Source of the DNA: Niastella caeni
Lineage (GTDB): Bacteria; Bacteroidota; Bacteroidia; Chitinophagales; Chitinophagaceae
Reading direction: 5' to 3'
NCBI RefSeq assembly: GCF_004834005.1
Contig: NZ_STFF01000014.1
Coordinates: 1 to 64,000, forward strand
DNA length: 64,000 bases
Within the stretch, counting starts at the first letter, position 1, and each line of letters starts with the position of its first letter. The position numbers were made by a program, and so were the translations under genes. Below the pieces are notes generated by a model. It ran no database searches and was not told the DNA's origin. It saw only the letters and a program-made list of their open reading frames with translations. Below are positions 45,158-53,552 of the stretch, one piece after another.

Positions 45158-46487
45158 CAGGCAGGCGTGGGAGAAACCTGTATCCATTGCTCCGCTCATC
45201 ACTTTTCGGATCGCGTTCGGATTACTTATGTTTTTCAGTACGCTTCGTTTCTGGTGGCGCGGCTGGGTAGATACGGTGTATGTTTCGCCCTCCTTTCACT
45301 TTACCTATTGGGGGTTCGATTGGGTGCAACCTTTAGGAAAACCAGGCATGTACCTGATATTTTCCATTATAGCCCTGTCTGCTTTAATGATCGCTGCCGG
45401 ATTATTTTACCGGTTGGCCGCCGTCCTTTTTTTTATCTGCTTTACGTACGTAGAATTAATTGATGTTACTACCTACCTGAATCACTATTATTTTATAAGC
45501 CTGGTGGCCTTCCTTATGATATGGCTGCCAGCCAGCCGTTTGTATTCGATAGACGTTTTATTAAAGCCCGGGAGCAAGCGGCAGTATGTTCCCGCCTGGA
45601 CAGTAGGGGTCTTACGCTTTCAAATAGCCGTAGTTTATTTTTTTGCCGGTTTGGCCAAGCTGAATACAGATTGGCTGATCAATGCGCAACCCATGAAAAC
45701 CTGGTTGCCTGCTAAAAGCCATATTCCCTTTGTAGGGGAGTGGTTGTATAAAGAATGGGTGGCTTACCTGTTCTCCTGGTTTGGCGCTGTGTATGATTTA
45801 TTCATCGTGTTTTTTTTACTGAATAAAAGAACAAGGATCTGGGCGTATTGCTTCGTATTGATCTTTCATATCGCAACAGCGATCTTTTTCCCGGGCATCG
45901 GCTTATTCCCTTATGTGATGATCGTTAGCAGCCTGATCTTTTTTTCCGGCACTTTCCACGAACGGTTATTGTCATTGCTGCCTGCGAAAAAAATGTCAGA
46001 TGGGCTTTCTGCCACCTATACATTTACAAGGAAGAAATGGTTATATGGAATAATGATCGTGTATGTATTTCTTCAATGCATCATTCCCTTCCGGTTCTTA
46101 TTATATCCCGATCTTTTATTCTGGAATGAAGAAGGTTACCGGTTTTCCTGGCGTGTTATGTTGATGGAAAAAGCCGGTGCGGCTTATTTCACTGTTAAGG
46201 ACAAAACCGGGAAACAGTATTATGAGGTCAACAATGCCGAATTCCTTACGCCGCTGCAGGAGAAAATGATGAGCACACAGCCCGACATGATCCTGAAGTA
46301 TGCGCACTTCCTGGCAAATACCTATGAAAAAAGAGGAATAGCGCAACCACAGGTATTTGGGGAAGTATATGTTACGCTTAACGGCGCCGGTTCACGCCTG
46401 TTTATTGATTCCTCCGTTAACCTGGCGGCCCAATCCTTTAGTTGGAAGCATTACAATTGGATATTACCGTATAAAACAAAAAAGTGA
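45144..46487 (+). CDS. HTTM-domain membrane protein (gamma-carboxylase homologue)
   Basis: About 447 residues from the ATG at 45144; 45120 is possible. It overlaps the imelysin-like gene by 14 bp, so translational coupling is likely. Multiple TM helices occupy about 15-320, with the HTTM signature (PLITFRIAFGLLMFFSTLRF; YFFAGLAKLNTDWL). The C-terminal soluble part ends SWKHYNWILPYK. HTTM proteins are distant homologues of vitamin K-dependent gamma-glutamyl carboxylase. In Bacteroidota they often lie beside imelysin and TonB receptor genes. The chemistry in this setting is unknown. Confidence 0.87.
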   Translation: MMVINRQAWEKPVSIAPLITFRIAFGLLMFFSTLRFWWRGWVDTVYVSPSFHFTYWGFDWVQPLGKPGMYLIFSIIALSALMIAAGLFYRLAAVLFFICFTYVELIDVTTYLNHYYFISLVAFLMIWLPASRLYSIDVLLKPGSKRQYVPAWTVGVLRFQIAVVYFFAGLAKLNTDWLINAQPMKTWLPAKSHIPFVGEWLYKEWVAYLFSWFGAVYDLFIVFFLLNKRTRIWAYCFVLIFHIATAIFFPGIGLFPYVMIVSSLIFFSGTFHERLLSLLPAKKMSDGLSATYTFTRKKWLYGIMIVYVFLQCIIPFRFLLYPDLLFWNEEGYRFSWRVMLMEKAGAAYFTVKDKTGKQYYEVNNAEFLTPLQEKMMSTQPDMILKYAHFLANTYEKRGIAQPQVFGEVYVTLNGAGSRLFIDSSVNLAAQSFSWKHYNWILPYKTKK

Positions 46488-46488
46488 G

Positions 46489-48891
46489 ATGAAAGCGAAA
46501 GTGTTTTTTTTAGTTATGGGAATGATTTGCATGATAACGGCGAAGGGGCAACGTTCGTTCACTATCAGCGGAACGGTGAGTATCCAGGACGAACCGGCCG
46601 ACCAGGCTACCGTAGTGTTATTACCGCAAGGCGGGCAACGGATGACGAATGAGAACGGGTTTTTCCGGTTTGCTAAATTAGACACGGGGGTATACGAATT
46701 GAAGATCTCGTTTGTTGGTTATGCCACCCAAACAATACCTGTTCGTATTACCGGTGAGAATAAAAGCCTGCGGATCCGATTGAACCCTGCAGAGGCAACG
46801 AGCCTGGAAAACGTAGTGGTTGCGGGGAGAAGGAATGAGAATATCTCAGGCAAATTGCAGGACGTTTCCGGAACAGCGATCTATGCTGGAAAGAAAACGG
46901 AAGTGATCAATTTAAAAAATATAAACGCCAACCTGGCTACCAACAATACCCGGCAGATCTATGCGCGGATACCCGGATTGAATATCTGGGAATACGATCA
47001 TGGTGGCTTGCAGCTGGGGATCGGTGGCCGTGGGCTCAGTCCAAACCGGTCATCTAATTTTAATATTCGCCAGGATGGATATGATATCAGTGCAGATGCG
47101 CTCGGCTATCCCGAAAGTTATTATACGCCTTCTACAGAAGCGTTGGACAAAATTGAGATCGTGCGGGGCGCGGCCAGCCTGCAATACGGACCGCAATTTG
47201 GCGGGCTTGTAAATTTTGTAATGAAGGAAGGGCCAAAGCACGAGCGGGTGCGGTTTACGACGCGACAAACAGTTGGCTCATTCGGCTTCTTTAATTCTTT
47301 TAACAGCTTCGGCGGTACTATTGCCAAAGGCAAATTAAATTATTATACCTTTTACCAGTATAAAAAAGGCGATAGCTGGCGACCTAACAGCCATTACGAC
47401 CAGCATAATGCCTATATTCATTTAGCTTATAACGTTACACCCAGGTTTAAGATCACGGGTGAATATACCTTGATGAAATACCTGGCGCAACAACCGGGTG
47501 GCTTAACCGATGACCAGTTCAACGAAGATGCCTCGGTTTCGGTAAGGGCACGGAACTGGTTCAGGGTAAACTGGAACCTGGTGAGCCTGATACTCGATTA
47601 CCAGTTCAATGAGCACACACGCTTAAACTGGCGGAATTATACTTTACAGGGCGGACGGGATGCATTGGGTATGCTTACTTATATTAACCGCCCCGATAAC
47701 GGCGGTAACCGCGATCTGTTGAGTGATAAATATAACAATTACGCATCGGAGCTACGTTTCATTCATGATTATGCATTCCTGCATAAGAAAAGCACCTTCC
47801 TGATAGGGGCCCGGTACTATAAAGGTTTGACTGATCGCAAGCAGGGTAGTGGCAATGATGGCAGCGGCGCCGATTTCGACTTTACCGGTACAGAGCCCGA
47901 TGCTTCCGCTTATCGTTTTCCCGGTAATAATCTGGCATTTTTTGCAGAGAATGTTTTCAGAATAACCCCGCACTGGAGCATTACCCCCGGCATCCGTTTC
48001 GAGCATATTGACACAAAGGCCGATGGTTATTTTTATAAGCGGAATATTTTCATAGCCGATGAGAAAATACAGGAAGATAAATCGAACCCGCGTTCATTTG
48101 TTTTGCTGGGTTTTGGTAGTTCCTGGAAGTTCAATAACGGCACTGAATTTTATGCCAACATTTCTCAGAATTACCGGTCAATCAATTTTAACGACATAAG
48201 GGTAGTTAACGCGAATGCCAAAGTAGATCCTGAGCTGAAAGATGAAGATGGCTTTAATATCGATGCCGGATTCAGGGGAAACTATAAAGGATGGTTATAT
48301 GCAGATGTGAGTGTCTTTCTTTTGAAATACAATAATCGCATCGGTTCTGTTTTCACACGCGATACCAGTTTTATGACTTATCGTTTGCGCACCAATGTAA
48401 GTGACAGCCGCAATATCGGTACTGAGATACTGCTGGATGGCGATATCCTGAAAGCGATTAAGGCAAATTCGAAATATAAATTGAATGTGTATACCAGCTT
48501 TTCTTTGATCGATGCCCGGTATATCAATACAAAGAATACGGCCATTGCCGATAAGCTGGTGGAGAACGTTCCACCCATTGTATTCAGGAGCGGCATTAGC
48601 TTGAGTGACCCGCATTTCAATATCTCGTTTCAATATGCTTACCAGGGTAAACAGTATTCAGACGCCACAAATACTGAAATAACCCCAACAGCAGTGGATG
48701 GCGCTATTCCTGCTTTCAGTGTTATGGACCTGAGCCTAAGTTATAAATGGAGAAGCTTTACCTTTTATACCGGCGTCAATAACCTGGCCGATGAAAAATA
48801 TTTTACCCGCCGGGCAGACGGATACCCGGGCCCTGGTATTATACCGGCCGATAAGCGGAACGGTTACTTTACTGTTCAGTTCAGTTTGTAA
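46489..48891 (+). CDS. TonB-dependent receptor (FecA-like)
   Basis: About 800 residues. The ATG at 46489 follows the HTTM stop by one base and starts a signal peptide (MKAKVFFLVMGMICMI, cleaved near AKGQ). A carboxypeptidase-regulatory-like domain (about 20-100) is followed by a plug (RQIYARIPGLNIWEYDHGGL; EALDKIEIVRGAASLQYGPQ) and a barrel ending RNGYFTVQFSL. The plug resembles ferric-citrate-type receptors. It is the last gene of the DUF4856 - imelysin - HTTM - receptor operon, which probably moves iron or another metal. Confidence 0.92.
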   Translation: MKAKVFFLVMGMICMITAKGQRSFTISGTVSIQDEPADQATVVLLPQGGQRMTNENGFFRFAKLDTGVYELKISFVGYATQTIPVRITGENKSLRIRLNPAEATSLENVVVAGRRNENISGKLQDVSGTAIYAGKKTEVINLKNINANLATNNTRQIYARIPGLNIWEYDHGGLQLGIGGRGLSPNRSSNFNIRQDGYDISADALGYPESYYTPSTEALDKIEIVRGAASLQYGPQFGGLVNFVMKEGPKHERVRFTTRQTVGSFGFFNSFNSFGGTIAKGKLNYYTFYQYKKGDSWRPNSHYDQHNAYIHLAYNVTPRFKITGEYTLMKYLAQQPGGLTDDQFNEDASVSVRARNWFRVNWNLVSLILDYQFNEHTRLNWRNYTLQGGRDALGMLTYINRPDNGGNRDLLSDKYNNYASELRFIHDYAFLHKKSTFLIGARYYKGLTDRKQGSGNDGSGADFDFTGTEPDASAYRFPGNNLAFFAENVFRITPHWSITPGIRFEHIDTKADGYFYKRNIFIADEKIQEDKSNPRSFVLLGFGSSWKFNNGTEFYANISQNYRSINFNDIRVVNANAKVDPELKDEDGFNIDAGFRGNYKGWLYADVSVFLLKYNNRIGSVFTRDTSFMTYRLRTNVSDSRNIGTEILLDGDILKAIKANSKYKLNVYTSFSLIDARYINTKNTAIADKLVENVPPIVFRSGISLSDPHFNISFQYAYQGKQYSDATNTEITPTAVDGAIPAFSVMDLSLSYKWRSFTFYTGVNNLADEKYFTRRADGYPGPGIIPADKRNGYFTVQFSL

Positions 48892-48904
48892 ATGTCTAAC
48901 TATC

Positions 48905-49321
48905 TTAAGCCGGCGCCAGGTATTGCGAATAAACATATCCTTCCGCACCTTTGTTTGTGCGGATCAATGACCACTGATCATTCGTTTTGCTGAGAACGGT
49001 TACTATTTCATGATGTGCCGCTTTGCCAATTACCGGTTGATCAGTACCTGGCCCCTTTCTTATATTCAGGTTTGATGATTCAGTTACCACTTTTGCTTTC
49101 GTGCCGGCTGAAGCGCTTGCATTTACATCCAGGATCAGATCGCCAGCCCTGAAATCGGGATCAATCCTGTTGTATATATTCCATAATGTATCTTTCGTTT
49201 GCGCATTCGACGCTTCGCCGGTAATATGCAATACATTATTCTGCTCGCTCACTTGTAGATTTTGTACGCCTGCATTCCTGGCGGTATCTATGAGCTCTTT
49301 GTATTTATCCTGTAATGCCAT
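48905..49321 (-). CDS. BON-like plus SH3 domain protein
   Basis: About 138 residues. The start at 49321 (MALQDKYKELID) is chosen because GGAGG lies 8 bases upstream, a rare clear Shine-Dalgarno in this window. The ATG at 49336 overlaps the previous stop (ATGA). Residues about 1-65 resemble a BON domain (VSEQNNVLHITGEASN). Residues about 75-138 form an SH3_3 domain (NLNIRKGPGTDQPVIGKAAH; GAEGYVYSQYLAP). No signal peptide is seen. The fold suggests binding to envelope components, but with no export signal its place is uncertain. Confidence 0.82.
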   Translation of the reverse strand: MALQDKYKELIDTARNAGVQNLQVSEQNNVLHITGEASNAQTKDTLWNIYNRIDPDFRAGDLILDVNASASAGTKAKVVTESSNLNIRKGPGTDQPVIGKAAHHEIVTVLSKTNDQWSLIRTNKGAEGYVYSQYLAPA

Positions 49322-49332
49322 AAAAAACCTCC

Positions 49333-49677
49333 TCATTTAAAAGTCAGGTTATTATTAACTTTTTTAGGGTTCAGCGCCTGAACAGACTGCATCAATCTTG
49401 GTAAATCGTCTCTGCTGATAATGCCGGTAAGCGTTACCTCGCCATTGTTCAATGTTGCTGTTACTCCGGGAAAATCCTTAGTTGCATCCCTTAGTTGTGC
49501 TTCGGTCACAGTTTCCGGAGCTGTTGTAACGGGCGCTGATGTATCCACTGTTGATACCGTGTCTATATTGGGAGTTGCATCTATATCTTTATCCTTCTCT
49601 CTCCCTTTGCATGATAGATCAAGCAGTCCTGCTGAAAGAATGAGCAATAGGGTTCCTTTCAAAATGCGTAATGTCAT
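49333..49677 (-). CDS. BON-domain lipoprotein
   Basis: 114 residues with lipoprotein signal (GLLDLSC). A Thr/Asp-rich linker (about 30-55) precedes one BON domain (DATKDFPGVTATLNNGEVTL, then IISRDDLPRLMQSVQAL). BON domains bind phospholipid and usually act in envelope stress. The stop overlaps the start of the next gene as ATGA, so the two BON genes form one unit. Confidence 0.85.
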   Translation of the reverse strand: MTLRILKGTLLLILSAGLLDLSCKGREKDKDIDATPNIDTVSTVDTSAPVTTAPETVTEAQLRDATKDFPGVTATLNNGEVTLTGIISRDDLPRLMQSVQALNPKKVNNNLTFK

Positions 49678-49723
49678 AAACGAAGTTTTAAAGCATGAAA
49701 AAATCTGTACGGTTTAAAAGCGG

Positions 49724-50449
49724 TCAATGCAATATTCTACCTAATAAGCCACCTGTATTCCTGAATCCTCTTCCGCCGCTTAGCATGCCGATAAGTGATC
49801 CTAATCCGGCTCCACGCAGCAAACCGGAGTTGCCAAACATGCCGCCCAGATTGCCAAACATGCTGGAGCCCCTTCGGCCCCGCCTGCGCAAAGCACCTGA
49901 TAATATACCGCCCAGTATTAAAGGGCCGGCTACACCTAATAATCCCTTCATTAAGCTGTTGGCATTGATGCCGGCACTCTTCATTTTTTCAGATAAACCG
50001 AGCGACGACAAAAACGAAGGTTTTGCTTTTTCTTCAACGGGAACATCATTGGTGGCTGCTTTTTCTGTAAACTCATTAAGCAGGGAAAATTGATTTTGAT
50101 CAACGCCCAGATAGTCGGAAGTTTCTTTTACCCGTTGTTGTTCCTCTATGCCGTAGTTGTTATCGGCTTTTGCAAAAGCAATCAGATCTGTTACCAATGA
50201 ATATTTTAAATCACTGTTCTTTAATATGTCAAGACATTTTTTCAACTCTTCGCCACTCAATTCATTGGCAGCTTTTATTACTGCTTCCTTCTGTGTTTCA
50301 GAAATATCCGCAGCATCGCACAAAGCAGTTATATATTCTAACTCTTCATTGGATGCCTGCCGGTCTGCAGTTGCAATAGATGCCATTGCTCCTAAATAAG
50401 CGCCTTTTTCCTGGTCACTATAGCCTTCTAAAACAGTAGTTGTTTCCAT
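49724..50449 (-). CDS. TerB-like protein with Gly/Arg-rich C-terminus
   Basis: About 241 residues from the ATG at 50449 (METTTVLEGYSD). The N-terminal 130 residues are helical and TerB/DUF533-like (YLGAMASIATADRQASNEE; LIAFAKADNNYGIEEQ). A linker leads to a Gly-, Leu- and Arg-rich tail (LLGVAGPLILGGILSGAL, then RRRGRRGSS and repeated GNLGG/GSLIG units) that may insert into membranes or bind nucleic acid. It lies 46 bp upstream of the BON lipoprotein gene. TerB-like proteins are linked to stress at the membrane; this member has no proven role. Confidence 0.7.
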   Translation of the reverse strand: METTTVLEGYSDQEKGAYLGAMASIATADRQASNEELEYITALCDAADISETQKEAVIKAANELSGEELKKCLDILKNSDLKYSLVTDLIAFAKADNNYGIEEQQRVKETSDYLGVDQNQFSLLNEFTEKAATNDVPVEEKAKPSFLSSLGLSEKMKSAGINANSLMKGLLGVAGPLILGGILSGALRRRGRRGSSMFGNLGGMFGNSGLLRGAGLGSLIGMLSGGRGFRNTGGLLGRILH

Positions 50450-50953
50450 ATGCAAGCTTTATAGAAGTGCTTTAAATTTCATGCCAGTCAATTGGCTTGA
50501 AAATGGTGTATAAATTTTCTCAATGCAAAAAGAATACTAGTCTTTCATGGTTGGGCTGCTGATCCTGCTGAAGGGATGAAGAATTTGAAGGATACCTTTA
50601 TCTCCGATAAAATTGCCAGCTACTTTACCGCCGCCTTTTCAGACCTGATTTTAATAGAGGCATCCGGTAAACCGGCTGCACTTCCTTTAAGCGTAATGTC
50701 TCCCGGTGGATGCTTTTAACTACAACCAATGCGCGGCCATGCCAGGCTTTGCGGTTATTGGTAACATTTGGACCGGCATCTGGTAAACAGGCAAACGGTC
50801 ACTACTATTCTGAAGCACCCAATGGCGTTTTTCATTTTAAAATTAGCACTGCCAGGATAATATCATTTCTATATATCGATGCAGGTTATAGTAGTAACGA
50901 AATACCCCGACAAAGTTATTGTCAGGGTATTTACAGTCTGCGTATTGTTCAAT
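50450..50953. other. intergenic region, possible remnant
   Basis: No intact gene. On the plus strand about 50556-50718 reads a protein-like run (KNLKDTFISDKIASYFTAAF; SDLILIEASGKPAALPLSV) ended by a TAA at 50717. The next 110 bases look coding in other frames. I recognise no family, and the run may be chance. The promoter of the TerB-like gene must lie at the left end. Confidence 0.3.
50902..50930 (-). terminator. terminator after GH35 gene
   Basis: ATACCCCGACAA (50902-50913) and TTGTCAGGGTAT (50919-50930) form a 12-bp stem with one mismatch and a 5-base loop. It lies 24 bp beyond the GH35 stop on the minus strand. Confidence 0.65.
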
Positions 50954-52780
50954 CTAGTTGTTGAGTTGATCGAGTATTGGTTTTTCCAATGCCGACAACT
51001 CCTTTTGATCAGGTTTTATCAATTCGAGTACGATCAATTCGTTTTTGCCTTTTACCAACCACTCGGCTGGTATATATATTGTTTGTTGTGGGCCGATATT
51101 CCAGTACCTGCCAAGATTATGTCCGTTCAGCCAAACCACGCCTTTGCCCCAGGCACTCATGTCCAGGTAGGTATCACCAATTTGTTCCAGGATAAAATCA
51201 GCTTTTTTCAATACAGGAGCATTAATAGCATTCGTATTGTTTGCTGTTGCCGTAAGGGAAGGTTGTTTTTCAAAAGGCAAAGAATAGGTCTTCCATCCTT
51301 TTAATTCCTTTCCGTTCAACCAAACGCCTTTGGTAATTCCCTTTTTGTTTTCGAGCAAATAAGGGCCGAAATTGATGCGTCCCAGGTTTTCAACCAGCAG
51401 ATCGAGCGTTACCGTTCCTTTGGGTAATTTTATCTCCAGGCTGTCTTGCGCCTTGCATCTGTCGAGCGTTCCCACTTTTTTGCCGTTTATCATTACCACA
51501 GCGTAGTCGCGCAGGTCTTTTACTGTAAGCAATCCAGAAGTGGCGTTATTCAACGTTGTGCGATATAATACAAACCCATATGCTTGTTGCAGGTCCTCAA
51601 ATGTAATGGGTGTAACGCCGGTCCTGGGCTTGGGCAGTAAAGCCGTAAGCGCAACGCTTTTTTTGAATTGGATTTTCGGAATAGTAATCGTTGGTTTCGC
51701 AGGAGCTACTTCTGGCAGCACCTGACCGGCCGGCAAATGTTTCTGTATAACATTCCGGAAATCAAAAAACTTAGAGGTCGCATTGCCGGCTTCATCCAGC
51801 GGGGCATCGTAATCATAGCTGCTTATCTGCGGTTCATAAGGTGTATTTCCTTTGTAATTGGCGCCATTCATAAAATCGCGGGTGGTGCCGCCATGGAACA
51901 TGTACATGTTGATCGAGATGCCTGCCCCTAAAACTGAATCCAGTCCCGGGGTGTATTTGCTCGCAGGTACCGTATGATGTTTTGTCCCCCACCAGTCGAA
52001 CCAGGCGGGATACCATTCGGCAATAAAGTAAGGCCCTTTGCCATTGTGATTTTCATTGATGAGCTTACGAATCTCATGTGGTTTGTCTAACCCGTTCACC
52101 GCAGGCAACATGCCGGGTAAATGACCTTTTACCAGGTCCGGGGCAGGATCGCAGGTGTACAACAAACCGTCGAAGCCCGCTGCTACGAACATCTTCCGGT
52201 TTATTTCCAGGTATTCTTTATCGCTCCCGTAACTGCCATATTCATTTTCAACCTGGATCATCAAAATATTACCGCCGTGATTTATTTGCAGGGGAGCAAG
52301 TCGGCGACCAACTTCATGGATATACTTTCTATATTCTTCAAGGTACTGTGGTTCTGTGCTGCGCACTTTCAGGCCTTTGGTATTCTGCAGCCAAAAGGGG
52401 TAGCCGCCAAATTCCCATTCGGCACATACATACGGACTTGGGCGAAGGATTACCCACAAACCTTCCTCTTTCGCGATTTTCACGAATTCAACGATGTCAT
52501 TCTGTCCGTTGAAATCAAAAACGTCCTTTTTAGGTTCATGCAGGTTCCAGAAAATGTAAGTGCCAATTGTGTTCAACCCCATGCTTTTCGCCATCTTCAT
52601 CCGGTGGCGCCAGGCCTCGCGGGGAATTCGCGGATAATGCAGTTCACCGGAAATGATCTGGAACGGTTTTCCGTCGAGCAAAAAGACACTGTCAGCCAAT
52701 TCAAAACTATGTTTGGTTGTTTGAGCAAAAACCGACATTAAGCCGAGTGTTAACAAAATTGCCAGTCCTACGTGTTTCAT
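50954..52780 (-). CDS. GH35 beta-galactosidase
   Basis: 608 residues, exported (signal peptide ending SVFAQ). A GH35 (beta/alpha)8 domain covers about 28-345. The acid/base motif is QVENEYGSYG (Glu180), and the nucleophile is Glu255 in IAEWYPAW. Substrate-loop motifs SGELHYPRIPREAWRHRM and AEWEFGGYPFW are also typical. C-terminal jelly-roll domains (about 395-590) end in VVWLNGHNLGRYWNIGPQQT, a known GH35 feature. It removes terminal beta-galactose, probably from plant or algal side chains. It lies alone, but a direct repeat like that near SusC precedes it, so it may be part of the same regulon. Confidence 0.94.
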   Translation of the reverse strand: MKHVGLAILLTLGLMSVFAQTTKHSFELADSVFLLDGKPFQIISGELHYPRIPREAWRHRMKMAKSMGLNTIGTYIFWNLHEPKKDVFDFNGQNDIVEFVKIAKEEGLWVILRPSPYVCAEWEFGGYPFWLQNTKGLKVRSTEPQYLEEYRKYIHEVGRRLAPLQINHGGNILMIQVENEYGSYGSDKEYLEINRKMFVAAGFDGLLYTCDPAPDLVKGHLPGMLPAVNGLDKPHEIRKLINENHNGKGPYFIAEWYPAWFDWWGTKHHTVPASKYTPGLDSVLGAGISINMYMFHGGTTRDFMNGANYKGNTPYEPQISSYDYDAPLDEAGNATSKFFDFRNVIQKHLPAGQVLPEVAPAKPTITIPKIQFKKSVALTALLPKPRTGVTPITFEDLQQAYGFVLYRTTLNNATSGLLTVKDLRDYAVVMINGKKVGTLDRCKAQDSLEIKLPKGTVTLDLLVENLGRINFGPYLLENKKGITKGVWLNGKELKGWKTYSLPFEKQPSLTATANNTNAINAPVLKKADFILEQIGDTYLDMSAWGKGVVWLNGHNLGRYWNIGPQQTIYIPAEWLVKGKNELIVLELIKPDQKELSALEKPILDQLNN

Positions 52781-52964
52781 AAAAAGTAGCTATTAAAAGA
52801 ATCTTTTTGGTTTTTTACTTCCGCGGTCTTTGCAGCGTGATTGCGGTTAGATTGTCTCAGAAGTAGTAATTATATGGCCTTTTTCAATATTTAGCAGTCG
52901 TTAGCTTCTGCTTAAATACTGTTTTGATTTAAAGATGTAAAATAATGGAGAAACTGGAGAGGCA

Positions 52965-52999
52965 GGGGGAGAAATTAGTAAAAAAGGGGGGTTAAATTC
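52965..52999 (-). promoter_or_regulatory. 22-bp-spaced direct repeat upstream of GH35
   Basis: On the minus strand GAATTTAACCCCCC (52999-52986) and TAATTTCTCCCCC (52977-52965) are direct repeats 22 bases apart, about 185-220 bp before the GH35 start. Spacing and flanking bases (ATATGAATTT before, A-rich or T-rich between) match the element at 27510-27544. It is a probable activator site of unknown partner. Confidence 0.45.
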
Positions 53000-53057
53000 A
53001 TATGCTATAAACAATTTTATGAATCTGTAACTTATTTACAATTTCTGGTGTTTTTTA

Positions 53058-53111
53058 AACACTTAATTCTCCGGATCCGCACTTATTGCCCGAAATAGCC
53101 CACTTTTTTTA
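53058..53111 (+). promoter_or_regulatory. triple LytTR-like direct repeat, locus 2 (degenerate)
   Basis: Half-sites AACACTTAATTCT (53058), CGCACTTATTGCC (53078) and CCCACTTTTTTTA (53099) are spaced 20 and 21 bases. The middle one keeps the CACTTATTGCC core of loci 1 and 3; the others are weaker. No start codon with a credible gene follows; a hairpin terminator lies 140 bp downstream. Confidence 0.35.
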
Positions 53112-53251
53112 ATAAGTACTTCCGGCCTGCAGAAACTGGTTGACGCACCGGAATGGGATGATGAGCTATAGCTGTGTTTGGGCAATGAAGTGATTAAATA
53201 ATGGCTAAAAAAACTATTTTCAGACGCTGGAGACCATTGTCGAAATTTGCT

Positions 53252-53280
53252 AAAACCCTTGCCTGGCAAGGGTTTTACAA
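53252..53280 (+). terminator. perfect hairpin terminator without a gene
   Basis: AAAACCCTTGCC (53252-53263) and GGCAAGGGTTTT (53265-53276) are fully complementary, followed by ACAA. No intact gene ends just upstream, so it is either the terminator of a lost gene or part of a small RNA. Confidence 0.6.
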
Positions 53281-53552
53281 TTTATACGAGCCTTTGCGAT
53301 CATAAAATAAGCAAAAACATGCTTTTGATGGGGGCGGCCGGCAATGTAATTTTACATCAGAAACAAGGAGATAACCAAAGAGAAGAATAGAAGTAAAGAA
53401 AAAAGTGATGGTTATCGGGGTTTCAAAATAAATAGATTTATCTTTTTTTTCATATGGCAAGCAATCGTTAGAGGTCGACTGTTTCTACAGAGGACCTTTT
53501 TTCTTTTTACCCCCTGTCTCCCAAAGTGCTTAAATAGCTATCTTGGAGCCCT

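Larger units (their letters stand above)
52781..53552. other. gene-free region with repeats and orphan terminator
   Basis: About 770 bp without a gene. It holds, in order, the AATTnnCCCC repeat facing GH35 (52965-52999), three LytTR-like half-sites (53058-53111) and a perfect hairpin (53252-53276). A short protein-like run (LQKLVDAPEWDDEL then stop, about 53127-53171) lies between the last two. A gene may have been lost here. Confidence 0.45.

Noticed and set aside
46357..46488. Extended N-terminus of the TonB receptor
   Set aside because: It overlaps the HTTM coding end; the ATG at 46489 directly begins a signal peptide one base after the HTTM stop.
50877..51304. Plus-strand frame (141 codons) at the end of GH35
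   Set aside because: It lies over the GH35 coding strand and its terminator; aromatic-rich antisense noise.
52121..52741. 206-codon plus-strand frame inside GH35
   Set aside because: Shadow of the GH35 gene, whose catalytic motifs are read from the minus strand.
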